DNA of 64,000 nucleotides, from contig NZ_CP162102.1 in assembly GCF_042466665.1 (NCBI RefSeq), positions 7,316,001 to 7,380,000 of the forward strand. The letters are read 5' to 3'. The DNA is from Peterkaempfera podocarpi (GTDB lineage Bacteria; Actinomycetota; Actinomycetes; Streptomycetales; Streptomycetaceae). Below the pieces are notes generated by a model. The model made no database searches and was not told the DNA's origin. It was given only the letters and a program-made list of their open reading frames with translations. Of this stretch, positions 52,829 through 61,924 are shown in pieces (the stretch's first letter is position 1; each line of letters starts with the position of its first letter). The position numbers and the translations under genes are program-made.

Positions 52829-53983
52829 GTGACACACGGCACCGGAACCCCCGGCCCGCAGGAGCGGTACCTCGCCCAGTGCGCCGAGTCCGCCGGCTAT
52901 CTGGACTTCGCCCGCTTCGGGCCGCCGTCGCGGACGGTGCTTGAGGAGAGCGGCAACGCGCTCACCGCCAGTGCCCAGGCAGGACCGGCCACGGTGGACG
53001 AGCTGATGCGGGCCGAGGCGCGTGCCCGCGCGGCGGTGAGCAGGCTCACCGGCTTCGCCCCCACCGATGTCATCACCGTGCCCAACACCAGCACCGGACT
53101 GCTCCAGGCGGCCTTCGCGGTGCCGGCCGGCCCCGCCGGGCCGTCGGAGGTCGTGGTCAGCGCGGGCGAGTTCCCCTCGAACATCTACTCCTGGGCACGG
53201 GCCCAGGAGGCCGGCCGGGTCCGGCTCGTACTGACCCGGATGCCCGGCGGCAGGGTCACCCCCGACGCGCTCCGCGCGGCACTGACCCCGGACACCCGGG
53301 CGGTGGCCGTGAGCGCGGTGGACTTCCAGACCGGCTACCGGGCCGACCTCGCGGCACTCCGCGAGGTGATCGGGGACCGGCTGCTGGTGGTCGACGGCAT
53401 CCAGGGCTTCGGCGCCGTGGACGCGGCCTGGGGCGCCGCCGACATCCTGGTCGTCGGCGGACAGAAGTGGCTCCGCGCCGGCTGGTCCACCGGCTTCCTC
53501 GCGCTCTCACCGCGGGCCGCCGAGCGGGTGCGGCCGCTGCTCACCGGCTGGACCGGTGTCGAGGAGCCGGTCCGCTACGACGGCACCCTCCATGAGCGGG
53601 CCGGCGGCGTCGAGGAGTTCTCCCTCACCAACCTCAGCCCCGTCGCCACCGCGGCCTTCGCCGGTGCGCTGGAGCTGGTGGAGTCGGTGGGCGTGGACTG
53701 GATCGAGCGCCGGATCAGCGACCGGGTCGACGAACTCACGGCAGCCGTCGAGTCGGTGGGCGCCCGGGTGCTCTCGCCCCGCGAACGCGGGCAGCGGGCG
53801 GGGATCCTCACCTTCGCCCTTCCCGGGAGTACCCCCGCGGAGATCGGCGCGGCGCTGCGGGAGCACGGCATCAGCGCGACCGTCCATGCACACCAGGTGC
53901 GGCTCTCCCCGCATGCCTCGACCCGCCCCGAGGCCGCCAAGGACGTGCACACCGCCCTCACCGGGCTGCTCGCCGGGCGGTAG
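52829..53983 (+). CDS. Class V aminotransferase-fold PLP enzyme
   Basis: A PLP-dependent enzyme of about 384 residues, related to cysteine desulfurase, kynureninase and isopenicillin N epimerase-like proteins. Seen are VITVPNTSTGLLQAAFAVPA (cofactor phosphate site), VDFQTGYRADLAALREVIGD, LLVVDGIQGFGAVDAAWGAA (PLP-pyridine aspartate) and the Schiff-base lysine in VVGGQKWLRAGWSTGFLALS. The exact start is unclear; GTG 52829 (VTHGTGTPGPQERYLAQ) is chosen over upstream in-frame ATGs that lack ribosome sites. The reaction is unknown. Confidence 0.8.
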   Translation: MTHGTGTPGPQERYLAQCAESAGYLDFARFGPPSRTVLEESGNALTASAQAGPATVDELMRAEARARAAVSRLTGFAPTDVITVPNTSTGLLQAAFAVPAGPAGPSEVVVSAGEFPSNIYSWARAQEAGRVRLVLTRMPGGRVTPDALRAALTPDTRAVAVSAVDFQTGYRADLAALREVIGDRLLVVDGIQGFGAVDAAWGAADILVVGGQKWLRAGWSTGFLALSPRAAERVRPLLTGWTGVEEPVRYDGTLHERAGGVEEFSLTNLSPVATAAFAGALELVESVGVDWIERRISDRVDELTAAVESVGARVLSPRERGQRAGILTFALPGSTPAEIGAALREHGISATVHAHQVRLSPHASTRPEAAKDVHTALTGLLAGR

Positions 53984-54098
53984 CCGCCACCCGGACGGGG
54001 GAGGGCCCGCCGGACCACCGATGAGTCCGGCCCCGCCGGGCAGTCCACCCGGTCGTGGGGCGAACCGGCCCTGCCGCAGCGGATCGACCGGAGGATCC

Positions 54099-54881
54099 AT
54101 GAAGAGGGCAGTCTCCAAGGACGGCACCGCCATCGCCTATCGGCGCGACGGTGACGGTCCGCCCGTCGTCCTGGTCAGCGGGGCCACCTGCACCCACGGG
54201 ACGGAGCTGCCGCTCGCCGCGGAGCTGTCCGACCGCCACGCGGTCCATGTCTACGACCGCCGCGGCCGCGGGGAGAGCGGCGACACCGCCCCGTACGCCG
54301 TCGCCCGTGAGATCGAGGACCTCGCGGCGGTGATCGATGCGGCGGGCGGTGAGGCAGCGGTGTACGGCATCTCCTCCGGCGGTGCGCTGGCACTGGAGGG
54401 CGCCGCGAGCGGCCTGCCGATCAGCTGCGTCGCGGTGTACGAGGTGCCGTACCGGACCGATCCGGCGGCCGCCGCCGGCGCCGCGGAGTACACCGCGGAG
54501 CTCGGCAGGCTGCTCGCCGCGGACGACCGGGCGGAGGCCGTGGAGCTGTTCCTGCGCCAGGTCGGCATGCCGCCGGAGGCCGTCGCCGGGATGCGCGGGG
54601 CACCGTTCTGGAAGGGGCTGGAGGCGCTCGCCCCCACGCTCGCCTACGACGATGCCGTCCTGGGCGGCGGCATGGTGCCCACCGCCCGGCTGGCCCGGAT
54701 CGCCCGGCCGGTCCTGGTGCTCAGCGGCGGCGCCGGTCCGCAGTGGTTCCGCGACACCGGCAGGGCGGTTGCCGAGGCGATCCCCTGGGGCCGTTACGCA
54801 ACTCTGGAGGGCCAGCAGCACCAGGTGGCCCCGGCGGCGCTGGCCCCTGTGCTCAGCGAGTTCTTCGCCCAGGGCGGCTGA
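54099..54881 (+). CDS. Alpha/beta hydrolase
   Basis: A 260-residue hydrolase. It has the oxyanion region PPVVLVSGATCTHGTELPLA, YDRRGRGESGDTAPYAVAR, the nucleophile in VYGISSGGALALEGAA and the catalytic His in ATLEGQQHQVAPAALA. It matches the common actinomycete type related to haloperoxidase-like esterases. ATG 54099 has GGAGG 5 nt upstream. No functional partner is evident. Confidence 0.85.
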   Translation: MKRAVSKDGTAIAYRRDGDGPPVVLVSGATCTHGTELPLAAELSDRHAVHVYDRRGRGESGDTAPYAVAREIEDLAAVIDAAGGEAAVYGISSGGALALEGAASGLPISCVAVYEVPYRTDPAAAAGAAEYTAELGRLLAADDRAEAVELFLRQVGMPPEAVAGMRGAPFWKGLEALAPTLAYDDAVLGGGMVPTARLARIARPVLVLSGGAGPQWFRDTGRAVAEAIPWGRYATLEGQQHQVAPAALAPVLSEFFAQGG

Positions 54882-54984
54882 CAGCGCCGCCTCCCCGGCC
54901 CGGGTGCCCGCACGGCCGGCGGTAATGACAACGGTCACCGATGCGGTCTTTGGAGTTCCGCTTGATTCGCGCTTGACTACCGGG

Positions 54985-56031
54985 GTGACCGACCATGCAC
55001 ACGACCACGACCACCACGCCGCCGAACACGGGCACGGCGGCGGCCACGGCGGGCACTCCCACGGGGTGTCGGCGGACGCGGACCGCACCTGGCTGACCGT
55101 GGCGCTGGTGCTGATCACGGTGTTCATGGCGGCCGAGGTCGTGGTCGGTCTGCTGGCACACTCCCTGGCGCTGATCTCGGATGCGGCGCACATGCTCACC
55201 GACGCGGCCTCGATCCTGCTGGCGCTGGTGGCCATGCGGCTGGCGGCCCGTCCCGCGCGCGGCGGCTACACCTTCGGCCTCAAACGGGCGGAGATCCTCT
55301 CGGCGATGGCCAACGGCACCACGCTGCTGGTGCTGTCGGCCTGGCTGGCCTATGAGTCCGTCCGCCGGCTGATCGCCCCGCCGGAGGTGAAGGGGGCGCT
55401 GGTGCTGGTCACCGCGCTGGCCGGGGTGGCGGTCAATCTGGCGGCCACCTGGTCGATCTCCAGGGCGAACCGGACGTCGCTCAATGTCGAGGGCGCGTAC
55501 CAGCACATCCTCACCGACCTGTTCGCCTTCATCGCGACCGCCGTCGCCGGTGTCGTGATGGTGACCACCGGGCTCACCCGTGCCGATGCGATCGCATCGC
55601 TGGTGGTGGTCGTTCTGATGCTCAGGGCGGGTGTCGGCCTGGTGCGGGACTCGGGGCGGATCTTCCTGGAGGCGGCCCCGGCCGGACTGGACCCGGATGC
55701 GATCGGCGACCAGCTGGCGGCCGGGGGGGATGTCGCGGAGGTCCATGACCTGCACATCTGGCAGATCACCAGCGGGCATCCGGCGCTGTCCGCGCACATC
55801 CTGGTCCCACCCGGCGGCGACTGCCACGCGGTGCGCCGCCGACTCCAGCAGCTGCTGCTGGACCAGTACCGGATCACCCACGCCACACTCCAGGTCGACC
55901 ACGTGGGTGAGGACGCCGATGAGGAGCAGCTGCTCCAGATCACCTCGCCGAGCGGGGAGCCGGACCGTACCTGCGGGCCGGGCGAGGACACCCATGGGCC
56001 GGTGCACCGCCCAGGGCCGCATGAGCACTGA
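54985..56031 (+). CDS. Cation diffusion facilitator (zinc/cobalt-type) transporter
   Basis: A 348-residue metal exporter. A His-rich N-terminus (DHAHDHDHHAAEHGHGGGHG) precedes six membrane helices. Metal-site motifs are in LALISDAAHMLTDAASILLA (helix 2) and AYQHILTDLFAFIATAVAGV (helix 5). The C-terminal cytoplasmic domain includes VAEVHDLHIWQITSGHPALS. GTG 54985 is the best start, although no clear ribosome site is visible. It is near the cobalt uptake genes cbtBA but on the opposite strand. Confidence 0.88.
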   Translation: MTDHAHDHDHHAAEHGHGGGHGGHSHGVSADADRTWLTVALVLITVFMAAEVVVGLLAHSLALISDAAHMLTDAASILLALVAMRLAARPARGGYTFGLKRAEILSAMANGTTLLVLSAWLAYESVRRLIAPPEVKGALVLVTALAGVAVNLAATWSISRANRTSLNVEGAYQHILTDLFAFIATAVAGVVMVTTGLTRADAIASLVVVVLMLRAGVGLVRDSGRIFLEAAPAGLDPDAIGDQLAAGGDVAEVHDLHIWQITSGHPALSAHILVPPGGDCHAVRRRLQQLLLDQYRITHATLQVDHVGEDADEEQLLQITSPSGEPDRTCGPGEDTHGPVHRPGPHEH

Positions 56032-56058
56032 GCGGCGCGGGCCCGGCAGCGCGGTCGG

Positions 56059-56865
56059 TCAGTGGGTGCGGGCCAGTGCGCAGTCCCCGCACAGCGGGCC
56101 GTTGCGGTCGGGGGCCGCGCGGTAGATCAGGCAGCAGCTGCGGCGGCGGAGGCGGCCGTCGGGACCGAGCTCCGCGGTGCCGCGCAGCGACGGGTGGTCC
56201 AGCAGCCCGGCCAGGACGGCACGCAGACGAGGGGCAGCGGCCGGCCGGGCGCTGATCAGCATGGTGGTGGCTCCGGCCAGCGCGGACGCGGTGTTCCCCC
56301 AGGCGATGTGGCGGGGCACGCCGTACGGGCGCACCGCTGCGGCGAGTTCGGCGGCCGCCAGGTCGAGCAGTGTCCGGCCCAGGGCGCGGGCGACCGCCGC
56401 CGGGTCGTCCGGCAGCGGGTCAGGGCCAGGGTCCGGGTCGGGGCCAGGGTTCGGGTCGGGGCCAGGGTTCGGGTGGGGGGAGGCGGCCAGGGAGAGGGGG
56501 AAGGCGCTGCCCGGCTGCGGCTGCCAGCGCAGATCCGCGAGCCGGACCGCCGGTGTCCGTCCCTCCAGCACCGCGAGGGCCAGCACGGGTGAGGCGATCC
56601 GCGCGACCAGGCCCAGATGGACCACCGAGGCGGCGACACGCAGCTCGACCGCCTCGGCCGGCTGCCCGCCGCCGGCGGCGAGGATCGCCCGTACCGTGGC
56701 CACCCGGTCGGCCGGCACGGCCGGATCCAGGCCCAGTGCGGCCATCGACTGCCACGGCGGGGCGGGCGGCAGTGCGGGGTCGTGGCGGTCCAGGGCGAAG
56801 TAGGGCCCCGGCGCGGCGGGTTGCTCCCGCGCCGGGGCCCTGCTGTCGTCGGTGGACGGGCTCAC
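56059..56865 (-). CDS. FhuF-like (2Fe-2S) protein
   Basis: A 268-residue protein whose C-terminus carries the FhuF cysteine signature RSCCLIYRAAPDRNGPLCGD followed by CAL, the CC-x10-C-x2-C ligands of the 2Fe-2S cluster of siderophore ferric reductases. The centre has a PNPGPDPNPGPDPDPGPDPL linker encoded by an 18-bp tandem repeat, an unusual insertion. Its GTG start overlaps the CbtA stop (GTGA), so it is translated with the cobalt transporter and presumably shares its riboswitch control. A role in metal reduction or cobalamin handling is inference. Confidence 0.8.
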   Translation of the reverse strand: MSPSTDDSRAPAREQPAAPGPYFALDRHDPALPPAPPWQSMAALGLDPAVPADRVATVRAILAAGGGQPAEAVELRVAASVVHLGLVARIASPVLALAVLEGRTPAVRLADLRWQPQPGSAFPLSLAASPHPNPGPDPNPGPDPDPGPDPLPDDPAAVARALGRTLLDLAAAELAAAVRPYGVPRHIAWGNTASALAGATTMLISARPAAAPRLRAVLAGLLDHPSLRGTAELGPDGRLRRRSCCLIYRAAPDRNGPLCGDCALARTH

Positions 56866-57728
56866 GCGGCCGTCGGCTCGGGTGCGCCCGCCGGCGTGGG
56901 GCCGTTCGCCGTGGCGGGCTGGAGCAGACGCTGCGCCATGGGGGCGAAGACCAGCCCGATCGTGCTCCAGAGCACGACCTGGGCGGCGACCGAGTAGAGC
57001 CGGAAGGAGGCCAGCACATCGGCGGGGAAGCCCGGGTAGACGATCCGCCCCTGCGGGTCCTTCAGCGGCAGCGGGGTCTCGGTGGCGTGGTTGCCGTAGC
57101 TGTGCACATTGTCGGCGAGCCGGCCGAGGTCCGGAAGCAGGGCCATCACCACGCCGATGGCGACGGCATAGGCCGCGGCGGCCAACAGGGTCGCATTCCA
57201 GTTCCCGAAGCGGCCCCTGAGCTGCTGGCCGAGCCGGACGGCGCCCACCAGGAACACCACCGAGCAGAGCACCATGACCAGATAGAGGCTGCTGCGCTGC
57301 CCGATGGTCTCCTCATGGCCGATGGCGGGCGGGTTCGCCGGGTACTTGAGGAATGGCACCAGGTAGAAGCCGAGCAGCCCCCCTCCGGCGACCAGCACGG
57401 AGAGGGTGCGGGCCTGGAGGCGGCCGGTGCGGCCCAGGCAGAGCAGATAGGCGACCGAGAACAGTGCGCCCATGGCCATGCCGAAGAAGACCATGCCCAC
57501 GCCGATGCCGACATTGGCCTGGACAGCGCGGCTGAACAGGTCCGGGTCGCCCATGTCCGCGGGGAGACCGGCGGCCTTGTCGAGGGCGGCCTGGGCGGCG
57601 TCACGGCCGCTCTCATAGCTGATCGCCGAGGCGATCTGCGGTTCGGCGAAGATCCGGGCGAAGACGAAGGCGAGCAGCCCGCCGATGGCGCCGGCCAGCA
57701 GGCCGCGCCAGATGATGCGCTTTTCCAT
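56862..57728 (-). CDS. cbtA: CbtA family cobalt transporter subunit
   Basis: A 288-residue membrane protein with about six helices, starting MEKRIIWRGLLAGAIGGLLA with the family's FARIFAEPQIASAISYE. Other marks are GMVFFGMAMGALFSVAYLL, YPANPPAIGHEETIGQRSSL and LPLKDPQGRIVYPGFPADVL. CbtA with CbtB forms a predicted cobalt importer used for cobalamin synthesis. It starts 23 bp after cbtB and is preceded by a cobalamin riboswitch. Confidence 0.9.
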   Translation of the reverse strand: MEKRIIWRGLLAGAIGGLLAFVFARIFAEPQIASAISYESGRDAAQAALDKAAGLPADMGDPDLFSRAVQANVGIGVGMVFFGMAMGALFSVAYLLCLGRTGRLQARTLSVLVAGGGLLGFYLVPFLKYPANPPAIGHEETIGQRSSLYLVMVLCSVVFLVGAVRLGQQLRGRFGNWNATLLAAAAYAVAIGVVMALLPDLGRLADNVHSYGNHATETPLPLKDPQGRIVYPGFPADVLASFRLYSVAAQVVLWSTIGLVFAPMAQRLLQPATANGPTPAGAPEPTAA

Positions 57729-57751
57729 GGTGAGGGTTCGGCTCCGGGCGC

Positions 57752-57973
57752 TCAGTGGCAGGGGAAGCCGAGGAAGTGGCGGGCGTCGTGCACGAATTCA
57801 TGGACGTGCATGTCGTTGCCGAACACCGACACGGCGCCCTGGTCGACGCCGACGAAGTAGTAGACCGCGAGTGCGACCAGCGCGGTGCCGATCAGCCAGA
57901 GTGCCGCCCGGGAGCCGGAGACGGCGGTGGGGATGGCGGCGGGAACGGCGCTGGGCGCGGACAGACTGCTCAT
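57752..57973 (-). CDS. cbtB: CbtB cobalt transporter subunit
   Basis: A 73-residue protein with one membrane helix (LWLIGTALVALAVYYFVGVD) and the metal-binding C-terminal tail DMHVHEFVHDARHFLGFPCH, rich in histidine as in all CbtB proteins. ATG 57973 has AAGGAGG 7 nt upstream. First gene of the cbtB-cbtA-fhuF-like operon, under the cobalamin riboswitch. Confidence 0.92.
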   Translation of the reverse strand: MSSLSAPSAVPAAIPTAVSGSRAALWLIGTALVALAVYYFVGVDQGAVSVFGNDMHVHEFVHDARHFLGFPCH

Positions 57974-58029
57974 GAGGAGCCCTCCTTGGGGATCGTGCGT
58001 CCCGGGTTCGGTGGAGCGGGCGCGAGGGA

Positions 58030-58150
58030 GGAGTGTCTGACTCACCCTCAGCAGCACAGACCGCAGTGGGCTCACAGTGGCGCGACCGCGCCGGAATTGC
58101 ACCGGCTTACTCGTTCCCTCACTTGTATGGGGAGGTTAGAGCCGACTTTG
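58030..58150 (-). promoter_or_regulatory. Cobalamin (B12) riboswitch
   Basis: In the cbtB leader the minus strand reads AAGCCGGTGCAATTCCGGCG, then GCGGTCGCGCCACTGT, and further on GGGTGAGTCAGACACTC. These are the conserved core elements of cobalamin riboswitches (the B12 box region with CCACTGT and the GAGTCAGACAC segment). It ends about 57 nt upstream of the cbtB ATG, a good position to sequester the ribosome site when adenosylcobalamin is abundant. Confidence 0.85.
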
Positions 58151-58432
58151 GTGGCCCGTCAACGGCGCCCTGCGCCCATGGCGCCCGCGCCGCCGCCCCC
58201 GCGGGGGAGGTGCAGCCGCTGTGTGCCCGGGATCACGCCTTGTGTGCGGCGCCGTCCACGAGCCGGCCGAAGCCGCCACCGCCGGAATCCGGCCCGGTCC
58301 TCCCTGAGGGGGCGAGCATCGGAAGGGGATCTTCCGTTCACATGGATGAACCTTGTCCGAATGGTTGACTGTCGACCGGTCAAGGTCATCTGATGCTCCT
58401 ACCTGACCGGACGTCATGTGAGGACTGCATCC
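58151..58432. other. Divergent promoter region of cbtB and the PL8 lyase
   Basis: About 280 bp without a gene. It contains an inverted repeat CCGGTCA (58376-58382) and TGACCGG (58404-58410), 23 bp upstream of the lyase start, which could be an operator. The promoter of the riboswitch transcript should lie near 58160-58250. Confidence 0.4.
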
Positions 58433-60880
58433 ATGGGTGAGAGCATGCCTGGCGCCACCTTCCCCAGCCGTCGGCGGTTGCTCGGAGCGGGAGCGGCGGC
58501 CACCGGGGCCGCGCTGATCGGCCTCGGGAGTGCGAGCGGCAGCGCATCCGCCGCCGACCGTACGGTCTCCACGGCTGACTTGGCGTCAGACACCGTGCCG
58601 GCAGCGGCCACCGATGCCTTCGACACGCTGCGCGCCGCCTGGTCCGACATCCTCACCGGCGGCAGCGCGGTCGACCCCCAAGACCCCGACTACGCCTCCG
58701 CCATCGCGGCCATCGACGCCGTCGTCGCCGCCGCGACGGCCCAGTACGACACCTCGGCCGACCCCGCCTCCGTCTACACCGACCTGCCCTTCACCCAGGT
58801 CGAGAACGCCAGCGCCACCTACTACCGGATCCGCGACACCGCCATAGCCTGGGCCACCCCCGGCTCCGCCCACCACCAGGACCCGGACGTGGCAGCCCGG
58901 CTGGTCGCCGCTCTCGCACTGATCGGCCGGGCGTACTACAACCCGGCCTCCGCCGAGGTCGGCAACTGGTACCACTGGGAGATCGGCGCACCCCAGGCAC
59001 TGGTCAACGCCTGTGCGGTGCTGGGCAGCCAGGTGCCCGCCGCCGACCTGGCCGACCACCTGGCCACCGTCGCCCACTTCGTGCCCGACCCCACCCGCCA
59101 GCAACAGGGCACCGTGGTCACCACCGGCGCCAACCGCGCCGACATGTGCCAGATCACCGTGCTGCGCGGCATCCTGGCCAAGGACGCCTCCCTGATCGCC
59201 CTGGGCCGGGACAAGCTGTCCGACATCTTCCCGTATGTCACCTCCTCCGACGGCTTCTACCGCGACGGCGGCTACATCCAGCACGGCACCATCCCCTACA
59301 ACGGCCACTACTCCTACGTCCTGCTCAACGACCTCAGCCAGCTCTCCCTGCTGCTCAGCGGCTCCGACTGGCCGATCGACGACCCGGAGTTCTCGGTCAT
59401 CCTGGACGCCGTGGACCTCACCTATGCGCCCTTCATGTACGACGGCCTGGTGATGGACGTCGTCCGGGGACGCTTCCTGTCCAGGCAGGACGAGACCGAC
59501 CACGACGCCGGGCACGCCATCACCGAGGCGATCCTGCGGCTGATCCCGGTCGGCTCCGCCGAACAGCAGAAGCGCTGGAAGGCCCTGGTGAAGGGGTGGA
59601 TCACCCGGGAGACCTCCGCATCGATCAGGACCGGCGCCACCCCGGCGCGGATGGCCCTGGTGAAGTCGGTGCTGGACGACCCCCGGGTGCACCCGGCGCC
59701 CCAGAGCCCCGGCCACATCCAGCAGCCGTCCATCGAACGGGCGGTGCACCGCGGCAAGGGCTGGGCCTGGGCCGTCGGCCTGTCCAGCAGCCGGATCGCC
59801 CGGCTGGAGGCCATCAACGGCGAGAACCAGCGCGGCTGGCACACCGGTGACGGCGCCACCTGGCTCTACAACGCCGACAACGGGCACTACACCGACGCCT
59901 ACTGGCCCACCGTCGACTGCACCCGCCTCCCCGGGGTGACCGCGGACACCCTGCCGCTGCCCAACAGCGCGGGCAACGGCACCAGGCCGCCCACCACATG
60001 GTCGGGCGGCGCCGTCCTGGAAGGCGCCTGGGGCGCCGTGGGACTCGACCTGGTGCCCTACGGGTCGCCGCTGCGCGCCAGGAAGTCGTGGTTCTGCTTC
60101 GACGACTGCGTGGCCGCCCTGGGCGCGGGCATCACCGGGAGCTCGGGCCACACCGTCGAGACCACCGTCGAGAACCGCAGCCTGCATCTCTCCTCCGGAG
60201 CCGCCCGGCTGACCGTCGACGGCAGGGCGCAACCCTCCGCACCGGGCTGGCAGGCCGACTTCCCCGCGGCGCGCTGGGCCCATCTGGAGGGCGTGGGCGG
60301 ATACGTCCTGCCCGACGGAGGCCGGCTGCGGGCCCTGCGCGAGGCACGCACCGGCGCGTGGGCGGACATCGACAACGGCCCCAGCACCGGTGGTACGTCC
60401 ATCCCGTACAGCAACACCTATGCCACCCTCTGGCTCGACCACGGTGTCGACCCGCAGGACGCCGGCTACGTCTATCTGCTGCTGCCGGGCGCAACCGCGC
60501 GGGAGACGGCGCGCACGGCCGACTGCCCGGACGTCGCCGTCCTGGCCAACAGCACCACCGTCCAGGCCGTGCACGCCGCACGGGCGCAGGTCACCGCGGC
60601 GAACTTCTTCACCGCGGGCAGCGTGGCCGGAATCACCGTCAGCGGCCCGGCCTCCGTGGTGCAGCGGCGCAGCGGCGGCCGGCTGACGCTCGCCGTCAGC
60701 GACCCCACCTGCACCCAGACCTCCCTCACCGTCACCGTGGACCCGGGGGTCCGCCTGCGCTCCGGAGAGAGCGGCGACGCCGGGGTGGATGTGCAGGTCG
60801 GCGGCGGCAGGTCGGTGATCACGCTCGACCTGGCCCAGGGCCTGCCGGGGACCTCACGTACCGTCCGGCTCCGGTTCTGA
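58433..60880 (+). CDS. Tat-secreted polysaccharide lyase family 8 (hyaluronate/chondroitin/xanthan lyase type)
   Basis: An 815-residue extracellular lyase. A twin-arginine signal covers about residues 1-43 (SRRRLLGAGAAATGAALIGL then AxA sites). The alpha/alpha toroid has EVGNWYHWEIGAPQALVNAC, the catalytic asparagine in VTTGANRADMCQ and the His/Tyr pair in DGGYIQHGTIPYNGHYSYVL. The beta-sandwich half contains the PL8 segments YNADNGHYTDAYWPTVDCTR and ARKSWFCFDD. It cleaves uronic-acid polymers by beta-elimination; specificity cannot be read from sequence. ATG 58433 follows GAGGA; ATG 58445 is also possible. Confidence 0.87.
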   Translation: MGESMPGATFPSRRRLLGAGAAATGAALIGLGSASGSASAADRTVSTADLASDTVPAAATDAFDTLRAAWSDILTGGSAVDPQDPDYASAIAAIDAVVAAATAQYDTSADPASVYTDLPFTQVENASATYYRIRDTAIAWATPGSAHHQDPDVAARLVAALALIGRAYYNPASAEVGNWYHWEIGAPQALVNACAVLGSQVPAADLADHLATVAHFVPDPTRQQQGTVVTTGANRADMCQITVLRGILAKDASLIALGRDKLSDIFPYVTSSDGFYRDGGYIQHGTIPYNGHYSYVLLNDLSQLSLLLSGSDWPIDDPEFSVILDAVDLTYAPFMYDGLVMDVVRGRFLSRQDETDHDAGHAITEAILRLIPVGSAEQQKRWKALVKGWITRETSASIRTGATPARMALVKSVLDDPRVHPAPQSPGHIQQPSIERAVHRGKGWAWAVGLSSSRIARLEAINGENQRGWHTGDGATWLYNADNGHYTDAYWPTVDCTRLPGVTADTLPLPNSAGNGTRPPTTWSGGAVLEGAWGAVGLDLVPYGSPLRARKSWFCFDDCVAALGAGITGSSGHTVETTVENRSLHLSSGAARLTVDGRAQPSAPGWQADFPAARWAHLEGVGGYVLPDGGRLRALREARTGAWADIDNGPSTGGTSIPYSNTYATLWLDHGVDPQDAGYVYLLLPGATARETARTADCPDVAVLANSTTVQAVHAARAQVTAANFFTAGSVAGITVSGPASVVQRRSGGRLTLAVSDPTCTQTSLTVTVDPGVRLRSGESGDAGVDVQVGGGRSVITLDLAQGLPGTSRTVRLRF

Positions 60881-60895
60881 GACCCGTCCGGGACG

Positions 60896-60938
60896 CCCGC
60901 TCGGCGCTGTCGGCCGGCAGCCGACAGCGCCGAGCGGG
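60896..60938. terminator. Strong hairpin terminator after the PL8 lyase
   Basis: A 19-bp perfect stem including TCGGCGCTGTCGGC and GCCGACAGCGCCGA around a CGGCA loop, 15 bp beyond the lyase stop. Confidence 0.8.
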
Positions 60939-61122
60939 GCAGGCCGTCGGCCGCGCCGCGGTCGCGGGGGCGGCGGACACCCCCGAAGGCCGACTCGACC
61001 TGGGACGACATGACGGCCTGCGGCGGCATCCGGCACGACAGCGGTGCCGATGCGCCGACCGCCCCTGCGCCGACCGCCCGCGCTCACTGACGACCCGAGG
61101 TCGGGGCTGCCAGACTGTCGCC

Positions 61123-61797
61123 ATGACGCGGGAACTGTTCGCCCAGGAGTCGGGCGACCCCAGCCGTCCCACCCTGATCCTGGTGCACGGCTCAGGACAG
61201 GGGGCACGGATGTGGCGCCGTCAACTCGCCGCCCTGTCCCACCGGTTCCATGTCGTCGCCCCCGACCTGCCCGGCTTCGGCCGGTCGTCGGGGCCCTTCA
61301 CCATGGAGCGGGCGGTCGCCGGAGTCGCCCGGCTCGCGGAACGCCACGCGCCGGCGCATCTGTGCGGGATCTCCATGGGCTCGATGGTCGCCGCCAGGGT
61401 GGCGGCCGAGCACCCGGGGGTGACGGCCAGGCTGATCCTGACGGGCCCCGTCATCGCGCCTGCTCAGTCCGGGCCGCACCTTCTGCGACGCTACCGGCGC
61501 TGGCCCGGCTGGCTGGTGCGCGCGATCACCGATGTGCCCGACCGCTCCGGCTGGCTCGATGTTCTCAGCGCAGTGGCGACCACCGACCTGACCGCCCAGT
61601 TGCCGCAGATCACCGTCCCCACACTGGTGCTGTGCGGCAAGCGGGACCGGGAGTGTCTGCCGGATGCCCGCACCATGGCCGCAGCGATACCCGGCGGCCG
61701 CCTTCTGGTCATTCCGCACGTCGGACACCTCATGCCTGTCACCGCGCCCAAGGCCTTCAACGCCATCGTCGGCGGCTTCCTCTCCGGTGCCCCCTGA
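61123..61797 (+). CDS. Alpha/beta hydrolase
   Basis: A 224-residue hydrolase. Motifs: TLILVHGSGQGARMWRRQLA (oxyanion hole), VAPDLPGFGRSSGPFTMERA, nucleophile in LCGISMGSMVAARVAAEHPG, acid in TVPTLVLCGKRDRECLPDAR and the catalytic His in VIPHVGHLMPV. It is shorter than most family members, with a reduced cap. ATG 61123 is assigned although the ribosome site is weak. No linked pathway genes. Confidence 0.85.
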   Translation: MTRELFAQESGDPSRPTLILVHGSGQGARMWRRQLAALSHRFHVVAPDLPGFGRSSGPFTMERAVAGVARLAERHAPAHLCGISMGSMVAARVAAEHPGVTARLILTGPVIAPAQSGPHLLRRYRRWPGWLVRAITDVPDRSGWLDVLSAVATTDLTAQLPQITVPTLVLCGKRDRECLPDARTMAAAIPGGRLLVIPHVGHLMPVTAPKAFNAIVGGFLSGAP

Positions 61798-61924
61798 CCC
61801 CACCCGGACCGGGGAGAGCGGCGGCCCCGTCACAGCGGCAGCCCAGAACAGCTGCTTCTAGGGCTTGTCCGACCAGCCCCGGCCCGGCTCCCGCCCCGGT
61901 GGCCGGTGCCCGCGGCGGCGCCGG

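Noticed and set aside
58586..60574. A 662-codon frame antisense to the PL8 lyase
   Set aside because: No domains, low-complexity Gly/Val composition, and the plus strand encodes an unmistakable PL8 enzyme.
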